A stretch of DNA of 64,000 nt from Amphibalanus amphitrite. Taxonomy: Eukaryota > Arthropoda > Thecostraca > Balanomorpha > Balanidae. Below the pieces are notes generated by a model that was not told where the DNA came from, searched no databases, and saw only the letters and a program-made list of their open reading frames with translations. Each line of letters starts with the position of its first letter. Within the stretch, counting starts at the first letter, position 1. Below, piece by piece: positions 23,808 through 32,625 of the stretch. The position numbers and the translations under genes are program-made. Location of the stretch: positions 972,039 through 1,036,038 of the forward strand of contig NW_024881596.1 in NCBI RefSeq assembly GCF_019059575.1. Reading direction: 5' to 3'.

Positions 23808-26800
23808 ATGGAAGACGCGATGGAGACGGAGCACCGGGAGACGACGCCTGAGAATTGCGAGCCTGCAGGGCAAGAGGAGACGGAGACGGAGGACCGGGAG
23901 ACGATGCCAGAGAACTGCGACCCTGTAGGAGGAGAGGATGGAGATATCACCGCTGAACGGAAAGCATTAAAGCTTCATCGCGGTCGCAAGGCGGCCATGT
24001 TCACACGCTCGTGTAACAGGGCGGACGCGCAAATAGCGCGGCGAGCCAGTGAAGAGGAATGGAAGAAACGGCTCGAGACGCTGCACACAACGCTGGACAC
24101 CTTCATGGAGGCAAATGAGGAGTTTGTAGAGAAGTTGCAAGATGTGAGCGAGCTGGAAGAAGCGGAGGAGTATGCCACAAGAATAACAGCACGGCACGCC
24201 GAAACGGTCGCTAGAATTGAAGAGGCGATAACTCGTCCACCAGCGAGCCGCTCAGCGTCACGCACAGGAATGCTCCCCCTACCATCGGTGCAACTTGAGG
24301 AAGGAAGCAAAGTGTGCGGGTCTCACATATCACGAGGCTCAAAGGCTTCAGCCACTTTCAAGGAGGCTGAAATCACCGCGGAATTGAAAGCTCTCGAACT
24401 GAAGCATCTCAAAGCAAGGAAGGAAAGAGAACGAGCGATGGAAGAAGCAAGCCGAGAGATGAGAAAACAAGAAGATTTGCTGGAAGAAAGGGCTCTAGAA
24501 GAGGAAGTGGAACGTGCGACTTTGAAGGCGCGTCTCTGGAGGGCCGCTGGCAACGAGTTGGAGTGGGAACGAAGACACGACTTTGAAGATGAGGTCGCTG
24601 TGGAAGTGGCGCCTAGTCGTCAAAACAACACCGGATCCGGCCGCGAGAAGGGAAACGAGCAAGAGCAAGGACGCGTGATCAGTGGCTTGGGAGAGCTCCG
24701 GCGCGAGCCGCCGCCACCGAAAGCTACTAGTACCTCTCCGATGGCCGACGAGACGCCGAGAACTGCCAACCAGGACCCAGCCAGCTGGGTGACAGCGTTG
24801 GGTTCCGAGCGGCGATGTGACGTCCCGGGTCCATCAGCATTCGTGAAAAGTATACCACGTCTGACACTGCCTACCTTCCGAGGCAGCCCTCAGGAGTGGC
24901 CTCGCTGGATCGGCCTATTTAAGGCTCTCGTCCACGACCAGCCGTCTCTATCGGACTCAGAGCGAATGGCTCACTTGCAGAACGCAGTAGAAGGGCCGGC
25001 AGCCCAAGCTATTGAAGGCATGCTGTTCAATGGCAGCCTCTACCTGGAAGCTCTGAGAACCCTACAAGAAAGATTTGGGAGAGAAGAAGACATCATCCAA
25101 AGTCACTTGAGGAAAATCTTCACTTCCAACCCACCAGCTCTCACGGATCTTCCAGCCATGGAAGAGTTCTACGCCATCGTTCATAACACAGTGACCGTCC
25201 TACAAAATCTTGGCTATTCAAGCGATCTGTCCAGTAGTGAGAACCTCAGGAGAGTGGTGGAGAAGCTGCCGAATGAGCTGGCCCGAGAATGGGGTCGTGA
25301 AGTGTTTCGGCTACGGCCAGAACGACCCACTCTGAAGACCTTCAGCGAATGGCTTCAGGTGCAAGTCAGCATCCTCAGCTTCTCGGCAGTACGGCCTGGG
25401 ACGTCGGAGCGGAAATGTGTAGCCGGCACGCAGCGTGAGGGAGCGGTGCGGAGGACAGCGCTCGCGACTGGAGCGACTCATGAAGCTGGAGAAGTAGAAC
25501 CACGTTCGCCGCCACCCTGTCTGGTGTGCGGCGACAAGCACAGAGTGGCTGACTGCCCGTCATTCAAGAAGAAAACATTGGAAGCGAGAATGGAGATGGT
25601 GTACGAGAACGGTCTTTGCTTCTCATGTCTGAGGAAGGGCCACTGGACCAAGAGATGCAGATCCTCACGGAAGTGCGGGGTGGAGGGCTGCAAGCTCACT
25701 CATCATCCAATGCTACACAAAGGCTCAGGAAACGCGAGACACGAGGAGGGAAGCTCAAGGGAAGAAGACTCTCCGAGCGGATCATCAACGGCTGCGGCAC
25801 CACATCCGCAAGCTAAAGGAACGGGAAACTCGCCGTTTGTAGCAGCCTCCCTGAGCAATGAGACCGACACACTGCTACAGGTCGTTCAGGTGCGCGTCTA
25901 CGGAGCGACCAAATCAAAAGACGTCCTGGCGCTGCTAGATACCGGAGCTCAGACATCACTGTGCAGCGCTGATGTTCTGCAGGAGTTGGGCATCACCGGG
26001 GACCTTCGCCAGCTCTGCATCCAAAATGTGGAGGGAAGCGGAGCTCAGAAACCATCTGAACGCGTTACCCTGACGGTTAGCGCACTCGGCGATGGTGTGA
26101 AGAGAGGGTACATCGAAATCCCTGAAGCCTGGGCTGTACCATCACTGAATGTGACTGCCCCAACGGTATCTCACCGCCAACTCAGGCAATGCAAACATCT
26201 CCGTGGACTAGCATTTCCGCAGTATGATGGCGGTGAAGTGAAACTGCTGCTCGGAGGGAACGTGCTGGAAGCTGTTCTCCAACAGGAAGTACGAAAGGGT
26301 CATTCCAACCAGCCAGCAGCTATAAGAACCGGGTTTGGATGGGCACTAGCTGGTTCCATATCAGCAGTGGAGCCAAGCAGCCTGCGCCAGGTTATGTTCC
26401 TGCAACGCAACGCCCAGAGCAGCGACGACGAGCTAGCAACCACCGTGAAGGACTGGTGCACGGAGGCTTTTGGGACCAAGTACGACAAGCATGTAGAACA
26501 GTCCAGGGAGGATGAGCGTGCGCTGTCAATCCTGAAAGGCAAAACAAAAGAGCCTCCGGACAGGTATGAAACAGGCATGCTGCGGAAGGAAGACCGGGGG
26601 GAGCTCCCCGACAACAGAAGGATCGCAATGAAACGGCTCGAAGCCACGGAACGAAAACTCAAACGCAACTACGACCTGACCAGAAAGGAGCAGTGCCGTC
26701 ACGTGTCAGGAACGCTGAATCCTGTAGACGACTGCTCAAGAGAGCTGCCCGCGTCTGAGCTAGCGCCAGACTGCAATCGGCTCCGCGGGCGCAGTCTTCT

Positions 26801-27986
26801 GTGGCAAGATGAGGAAAACCGGCTATCAAAGCAAGACGCAAGCCCGCTCAGACCAGGACAAGAGGCAGTGAAGGAAGAGAACTTCGCGGGACTCACAACG
26901 CAACGACAGCCTGTGCTACCAGACGCCATGAAGAGCTCGTACTGGCTCCAGTACCGTCGAGCGGCGGCCTGTGTGAGACGTTTTACTCACAGCACAGCCA
27001 TATGCGCCTCAGACGATGAAACGCGTCTCAGCGAACCTCTCAGTGCCCAAGAACTCAGGGATGCCGAAATCTGGATACTCAAACGGGTGCAGAGGACAAG
27101 CAATCCGGAGGAAACCCACAGTCGGGCGCTGGGGAACGAGCTACCTGGGAAGAGTGATCTGCTTCCGCTGTCACCACACCACGACGCAAGGCGAGGGAGA
27201 CCATCAGTTATCCTCTCCGATAACGGCGTCAACCTCGTGGGAAGCTGTCTCGAGCTAAAGGCGGAGCTGCAAGCCATGGAAAGAGAGATCGCAGGAAAGC
27301 TCATTGTCTTCGAACTTGACCGGCTCTTCAACCTCCCGGCTGCTAGCCACATGGGGGGAGTGTGGGTAAGAATTGTGCGATCGGTGAAGAGCACGCTGAA
27401 GAAGGTGGTGGGTCCACAGGCGCTCACAGACGAAGGGCTTGTGACGGTGCCCACTGAAGTTGAGCACATGGTTGACAATCAACCCCTGATCCACGTCAGC
27501 TCGGAGCCGCCAGACCCAGAAGTTCTTACGCAAAATCATTTTCTGCTCGGTGGCGCGTCGAGGCATCTCACGCCAGGACTCGGGAAAGACAGAGACATGC
27601 TGCAGCCGACGCCGATGGAAGCATGTCCAAGCCGTGGCGGAACATGTGTGGAAGAGGTGGACAAGAGAGTACGTACCGACTCTCATCCCGAGGAGCAAGT
27701 GGCGCAAAGAGCAGAGAGTCCTGCAAGTCGTGGACTTAGTGCTGGAGGCAGAACCAAACATGTCTCGGGGCTCATGTCCATTGGCCCACATCTGCCGCGT
27801 GTTGCCGGCAGCGGGTGGCAGAGTCCGGTCGGCCGAGCTTCAAACGGCTATCGCGAAACTGCACACGCGACCAGCCACCAGGATCTGCTTCTGAGAAGAG
27901 GAATGCAAGTGAACCTGTGCAGACGGGGAGAAGGAGGATGTCGAGAAGATGAAGGAAGACGAAGAAGGAAGGGGACGATGAAGTAG
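23808..27986 (+). CDS. BEL/Pao Gag-protease-integrase remnant polyprotein, lacking reverse transcriptase
   Basis: The 1392-codon frame starts at the ATG that opens an acidic MEDAMETEHR. Residues 80-250 are charged and probably coiled coil. Residues 350-520 are Gag-like (DUF1759 type, LPTFRGSPQEWPRW). Zinc knuckles lie at C571/C574/H578/C583 and C604/C607/H612/C617. The protease has D711-T-G-A in a DUF1758-type region (690-850). A pre-RT linker (RYETGMLRKED, LPDNRR) follows. At about residue 960 the sequence jumps straight to a post-RNase-H motif (RHVSGTLNPVDDCSR), so the RT and its catalytic aspartates are missing. A second jump near residue 1126 removes the integrase zinc region and first catalytic Asp. 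D1138-N-G remains, but V1187 stands where Glu is usual (GGVWVR for GGVWER). Both jumps keep the frame. After about residue 1265 the frame appears shifted and the tail is probably not native. Confidence 0.88.
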   Translation: MEDAMETEHRETTPENCEPAGQEETETEDRETMPENCDPVGGEDGDITAERKALKLHRGRKAAMFTRSCNRADAQIARRASEEEWKKRLETLHTTLDTFMEANEEFVEKLQDVSELEEAEEYATRITARHAETVARIEEAITRPPASRSASRTGMLPLPSVQLEEGSKVCGSHISRGSKASATFKEAEITAELKALELKHLKARKERERAMEEASREMRKQEDLLEERALEEEVERATLKARLWRAAGNELEWERRHDFEDEVAVEVAPSRQNNTGSGREKGNEQEQGRVISGLGELRREPPPPKATSTSPMADETPRTANQDPASWVTALGSERRCDVPGPSAFVKSIPRLTLPTFRGSPQEWPRWIGLFKALVHDQPSLSDSERMAHLQNAVEGPAAQAIEGMLFNGSLYLEALRTLQERFGREEDIIQSHLRKIFTSNPPALTDLPAMEEFYAIVHNTVTVLQNLGYSSDLSSSENLRRVVEKLPNELAREWGREVFRLRPERPTLKTFSEWLQVQVSILSFSAVRPGTSERKCVAGTQREGAVRRTALATGATHEAGEVEPRSPPPCLVCGDKHRVADCPSFKKKTLEARMEMVYENGLCFSCLRKGHWTKRCRSSRKCGVEGCKLTHHPMLHKGSGNARHEEGSSREEDSPSGSSTAAAPHPQAKGTGNSPFVAASLSNETDTLLQVVQVRVYGATKSKDVLALLDTGAQTSLCSADVLQELGITGDLRQLCIQNVEGSGAQKPSERVTLTVSALGDGVKRGYIEIPEAWAVPSLNVTAPTVSHRQLRQCKHLRGLAFPQYDGGEVKLLLGGNVLEAVLQQEVRKGHSNQPAAIRTGFGWALAGSISAVEPSSLRQVMFLQRNAQSSDDELATTVKDWCTEAFGTKYDKHVEQSREDERALSILKGKTKEPPDRYETGMLRKEDRGELPDNRRIAMKRLEATERKLKRNYDLTRKEQCRHVSGTLNPVDDCSRELPASELAPDCNRLRGRSLLWQDEENRLSKQDASPLRPGQEAVKEENFAGLTTQRQPVLPDAMKSSYWLQYRRAAACVRRFTHSTAICASDDETRLSEPLSAQELRDAEIWILKRVQRTSNPEETHSRALGNELPGKSDLLPLSPHHDARRGRPSVILSDNGVNLVGSCLELKAELQAMEREIAGKLIVFELDRLFNLPAASHMGGVWVRIVRSVKSTLKKVVGPQALTDEGLVTVPTEVEHMVDNQPLIHVSSEPPDPEVLTQNHFLLGGASRHLTPGLGKDRDMLQPTPMEACPSRGGTCVEEVDKRVRTDSHPEEQVAQRAESPASRGLSAGGRTKHVSGLMSIGPHLPRVAGSGWQSPVGRASNGYRETAHATSHQDLLLRRGMQVNLCRRGEGGCREDEGRRRRKGTMK
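27605..27894 (+). pseudogene. Integrase C-terminal (DUF5641-like) segment in a shifted frame
   Basis: In the +1 frame relative to the long ORF, this stretch encodes RRRWKHVQ, WKRWTREYVPTL, RSKWR and VGDLVL-like (VVDLVLEAE) blocks. These are typical of the domain after the BEL/Pao integrase core, and the frame ends at TGA 27892-27894. The main frame carries the expected preceding motif (NHFLLG) and then loses similarity. A single small indel around 27597-27605 explains this. As written, the domain is not translated with the rest unless ribosomal frameshifting occurs. Confidence 0.75.
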
Positions 27987-28208
27987 AGGACCACAAGTGA
28001 ATTGAAGCTGAGAACGAGACGAATCGAGAGGAGAAAAGTCAACGCATGGCGAGCGAGCGCCGTGTTGGTCGGCCTGGTCTGGCTTGGCTTATTCGCTCGG
28101 CAAATGTCTGATGTCCATGTGTGCCGCTTACTAGTGAGTAGTCATAGGAATAGCGTGTGAGAAGTTTGTCGGTCATTTTGGGTGTGTTCGGAACGTACAT
28201 CCGAACAC

Positions 28209-28217
28209 AGGGGGGAG
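28209..28217 (+). promoter_or_regulatory. Polypurine tract before the 3' LTR
   Basis: AGGGGGGAG followed by tga lies immediately upstream of the LTR start at 28221. It is in the expected place to prime plus-strand DNA synthesis. Confidence 0.65.
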
Positions 28218-28220
28218 TGA

Positions 28221-29331
28221 TGTTGCCGACAAACTAGGCAAATGTCGCGCCGCCGATGCCGAGACGAGCCGCCGCCGCGCCGCCCGTCACCTCGCCCCGC
28301 CGGTCCCGCCGCCGAGCCGGGCCGCCGCCCGCCCAGCGGCCACCTGTCGCCGCGCATGGCTTTTTTCTGAGACAGAAGCAATGGGCCATATCGACGCCGC
28401 GAACGGTGGACTGGCGTCCCCCTGTGACCCTGCGACCCGGCTGACCTGTCACCTGTTCCGAATGGGGCAGGCGGGGCCCTGGGCCTGGGAACTGGAGGGG
28501 TGTGTGAGGGGACGCGGCGTGCCGGCCGCCTTTTTTGTGCTCTGTGTCACGACCCCTGTATCGAGTGACATTTTGGCCGTGTATTTGAACCGATACCGGG
28601 CTCTGCTCGGTCTCACTTCACTGTTAGTCGCCGACGAGCTCACTTCGCTCTCAAACGCGGACGGCGGCGCTCTGCTGCCGCTCACGTCTAACTTTTCTAA
28701 CTACTGTGTCTGTGCTGTACTGCTGCCATCTCGCCGTCTTCGGTCAATAGCGAACTCTTCTATTTAGAAGACTGTGTTTAAGTGGTGGTGGTGTGAGTGA
28801 AACCGAAGTGGCGAGTGGAGGAAAGGAGAGCGGCGCGCAGCTCACAGTTCTCACGGTGGCCGGGTCTACTCACTATTCCTATCAATCCTCTGTCATCCTA
28901 CATTATATGCATGCCGCGAGGTGTGCTCCTTATGCGCTCTGAGACGGGCGCTGTTGAACGACCCAACATGCATGCCGCGAGGTGTGCACCTTATGCGCTC
29001 TGAGACGTGCGCTGTTGAACGACCCAACATGCATGCCGCGGGGTGTGCTCCTTATGCGCTCTGAGACGGGCGCTGTTGAACGACCCAACATGCATGCCGC
29101 GAGGTGTGCTCCTTATGCGCTCTGAGACGGGCGCTGTTGAACCTTTGATCCGTAAATTATTCATCCGTGTTTATTTATTTACCGATTAGATACTTCCCTT
29201 CTTCATTATTCGTTCACTGCCTCTATTAATCCTACATCCTCTCACAATTCCCCCCGGCCGCCAACCCGAATGCTGCGAGACGTAACAAACACTATACAGT
29301 CCACACAAGAAAGCCAGAGACGTCCGCAACA
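28221..29331 (+). repeat. 3' LTR of the BEL/Pao element
   Basis: It matches the 5' LTR over its full 1111 bp except for one base I could see (C at 28668 versus A at 22989). It carries the same four 61-bp repeats (28910-29142). The ATCAC duplication follows directly. Confidence 0.93.
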
Positions 29332-29336
29332 ATCAC

Positions 29337-31124
29337 GAACCGGTGAATTGCTCATATAATGCAAGAACCGGTTGAAATATTGGCTCATTCAGCACACTTA
29401 TTTTTTTGGTAAATTATGGGAGCACAACCGCAGTCGGTTATCATATTATTTTCAGTACTTGCCACAAGATTTAATTTATTGTTCGATTCAACGACTGCTT
29501 AGTTAAATTTGTTAAAAGCCAAGGACCTAATGATCGCAACCAGACAAGAGCTCAGGTTAACTGTCTTCATTCAGCCTGATGGTCGCCCACTGATGATTGA
29601 TCTACGGAAATGCGTTGGTGTCTTGTAAAAAGCAGGATCTAAAAAATACGTACACTAAATAAAGAGCCAAAGCATTCACGAAAGGTGCATGATGCTGCTC
29701 TCTTGACGTCTTATTTTTTTGTCACTAAGGTCTGTTAAACATTCTGCCCGCTGCTTGCAGCTGCGTATTTCAACCACTTCCTGTGGCGGATCTCGCAGCC
29801 AGAGAGGCCCATAAGCGACAGTATAAACAGGAGGCGTACGATATACATATAGTGGCACGCTAGCCACGCTGGGCCGCGCGTCGGCGACGACTATTGACGC
29901 GGCTGCTGCCACCGACACGACGCTGTTGTTCCCATCTCGGGCCGTCGACGGTGACGATGATGACGGCGGTGGAGGCGGTGGAGGCGAAGATGACGCCGGT
30001 GATGATGTTGACCGCGGAGCAGGAAAGGATAAATGGAGGGGGCGGAGCTGCAAGAACCCGAAGGATAGCATAGTAAGGATCCTCGCAATGCGGTGCCCAT
30101 CTTGGCTGACACATCCGCGTTTCATCGATTTTTTTTAATATAATATTTACCATGCATGTCAACGCATCCGTCGCATGCTCAATGCTCATGCTACATAGTT
30201 TAGTATAATTCTTGAGTGACCCAGGTCGTAATCAGCATTTCCATTACAATTGAAAGTTTCCGTCGAGCTTAAAGAATATCAAACTATGTATGCGCAATGC
30301 GCATGATGTGCCAAGTACAATGAGATTTGAACATAAGCGCGGACTGACAGAGCCCCAAGACCGCGTCAAGTTCAATTGGTTTAGGAGGGTGGATTTCTCA
30401 CGTCCCGCTCGGCTCGGAGGAAATTGATGGCCGATCAATGGTCAAGGGGATGGTGAGGGGAGAGCCTACATCTGCGTTCGCGATTAATCGCCATCGTAGA
30501 TCGGCTCTAATTCGACAGAATTGTGACAAAATGTCACCTCAATCAAATGAAATTTGATCTCAAATTTAATGTGTTCTTTATGCTAGGAAAGCTATTAAAA
30601 ACTGGGGTTCTGTGGGATGACTTTTGAGCTTCTACACAATAATTAAAATTAGCAATAAGCAAACCAGTACAATTGGTAGTCTAAACAAAAAGAAGCATAC
30701 TTGAATGTCAGTCGGCGTAAATAGCAGACATAAAAAAAAATTATTTAGAAACGTATTCTCTTCAAGACCTCCCCGCACACTGTCTACGTCTGAAGACATC
30801 GCACAGCAGCCATTTAAAGGTAGTGTGCCAGCTTTCCTGGACCGTATGGAGTTAATGGCCCAGATAAGGAGAACCGGATTTTTAGAACTTATCCATACCT
30901 TTAAAACTCATGGAAACGTCTTAAATTCTTCAAATTTTGAGTACCCCAGTGCGAACTTCGCCCCGACGGGTTGTCGGTCGTACCCCAACCACATTTCACA
31001 CCACTATGAACAATAAATGCACACACTGAAATCGCTATTACCGGCTCATCCAATCAAGTTTCGATAAACCCGTTCATCATCATCTCCTGCGGTTTCGAAC
31101 ACGCCTGTTAGGTGGTGCGGTGGA
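29337..31124. other. No recognised gene
   Basis: Mostly AT-rich DNA. A GAC/GGC-rich triplet-like patch lies at about 29945-30010, and the minus-strand frames across it reflect composition. I see no transposon termini. Confidence 0.45.
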
Positions 31125-31346
31125 CCGCGCCTAAAGCCAGGGCCCCGGTACCGTGAGGTCGCCGAGTCGGGGCAGCGTGCGCTGACCCAAGCCGGGGCCG
31201 CGGGTCCTCCCGGTGTCATGTGATAGCCCGGGGCTGCCCGCGGGGATGCGGTAGACCGCGCCCAAAGCTGCGGCCCCGGCTTGGGTCAGCGCACGCTGCC
31301 CCGACTCGGCTACCTCACGTTACCGGGGCCCTGGCTTTGGGCGCGG
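31125..31346. repeat. GC-rich long inverted repeat (foldback hairpin)
   Basis: The left arm (31125-31202, ccgcgcctaaagccagggcc onward) is almost the exact reverse complement of the right arm (31270-31346). This makes a stem of about 77 bp with few mismatches around a loop of about 67 bases. The loop itself contains a second copy of the outer motif (gcggtagaccgcgcccaaag). I could not assign it to a transposon family or find a target duplication. It could be a foldback MITE or a transcribed hairpin. Confidence 0.8.
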
Positions 31347-31582
31347 CTTCTGCTCATACTTTGTGGTGCGGTGGTGGTGCGTCGGGCCGCGCGCTCTGAC
31401 TTCGGCCAAGAAAAATGCGTCAGCTGATCATTGTCATTTCTGCCACTTGCGTGTGGTGAAATGGGGTCATAACTTAAGAGACGGCTTTTTCATATCAATT
31501 ATTTTACATAAAATCATATTTCAAACCATAAATAATGTTCGACAGCCAAATAAAAGAAACAATACCAATACAGGCTTACAGT

Positions 31583-32625
31583 TTAACCCTCGCCGGCCGA
31601 GGGGGGGGGGCGGGTGCCGCCCCCCCCCCATAGGGTTTTTTCGCGATAGCTCCGAACACGCTGGCGATAGAGAGCTGAAACTTGGCATACCTGACCTTTG
31701 ATCCAAGCCGCATCTTTTGACACCATTCGCATTTTTGGGTCAGGTCAGGTCACTGACCTATGACGTCATAAGTGAACCTCTGCACGGTCTTCAGATGTAG
31801 CAACTTCGCAACGCCCTCACTGCCAGAGGAGATGTCACAGGGAAATGAAACTTGCAGGATCTAGTATCCATTATGAGTCCCACAACTTGTATATCTCGGA
31901 TTTTTCCTAAAGGTCATATGAGGTCAGGTCATTTTCGTGACCTCACCATTATAAGTCAATGGGGAAAAATGAAAACTGCTATTCTGGCGCCGGGAACGAT
32001 CTCCAACTAGCTCAAGCACACAGAATCGTGATTTTATGCACTCCTTGCAAGTTTAGATGCGTCACTTTTGCAATGTTGACCTTGCGTGACGTCATTTATG
32101 ACGTCATCAAGGTCATATTAGTTTTTCGTCAATAACTCTTGATCAAATTGAGCTAGCGAGTCGGGAAAGCCACCAATGGACTCAGGAAGACCTGCCGAAT
32201 CGAATGATATGCGACATGACCTCTTTCGACCAACTTCGTGACCTGGGGGTGCTGACCTGACCTTGACCTGAGGTCAACACCCCAAGTTGACCTGACCCGG
32301 ACAAAAAGTATATCATTCGACGCGCCTGAGCGAGACGAACACGATGCTGCCAAAATCGGCGCTCTGCGGCCGTTTTTTGCAAAGTTATTCACCAAAAACT
32401 GAACCGTACCTTGGGGCACTTGACCTGACCTCAGAGGTCACCGGTTGACCTAGGACCTTAAAATCGGGTACCAATCTCTGCGTCTCGTAACGGCGCACAC
32501 GCTCATTTTTTCCGCGACGCGCTAGCTCCACCAGGGGCGAAACGGCGAGGGGGGGGGGGTCGTACCCGCCCCCCCCCCCTCGGCCGGCGCGTATGTAGAA
32601 AACCAATAGGTCCGGCGAGGGTTAA
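31583..32625 (+). mobile_element. TTAA (piggyBac-like) MITE, copy B1
   Basis: It begins TTAACCCTCGCCGG and ends CCGGCGAGGGTTAA, with TTAA at both borders. Subterminal G-run/C-run hairpins lie at 31601-31629 and 32549-32579. The 1043-bp body shares recognisable blocks with the A-type copies (tatctcggatttttc, tataagtcaatgggg) and is rich in AGGTCA/TGACCT. Copy B2 at 41892-42852 is the same element in inverse orientation. An 88-codon frame present in both is a by-product of repeat homology. No transposase is present. Confidence 0.82.

Larger units (their letters stand above)
22542..29331 (+). mobile_element. BEL/Pao LTR retrotransposon, internally deleted
   Basis: Two 1111-bp LTRs (22542-23652, 28221-29331) begin TGTTGC and end GCAACA. 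I could find only one difference between them (A at 22989, C at 28668). The 5-bp target duplication ATCAC is intact (22537-22541, 29332-29336), a size typical of BEL/Pao. Between the LTRs lie a primer-binding site, one long ORF and a purine tract. Protein motifs (Gag of the DUF1759 type, paired zinc knuckles, DUF1758-type protease, BEL linker motifs, C-terminal DUF5641-like segment) fix the superfamily. Reverse transcriptase and most of RNase H are absent and the integrase is truncated, so it cannot be autonomous. LTR identity argues for a very recent insertion mobilised in trans. Confidence 0.93.
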
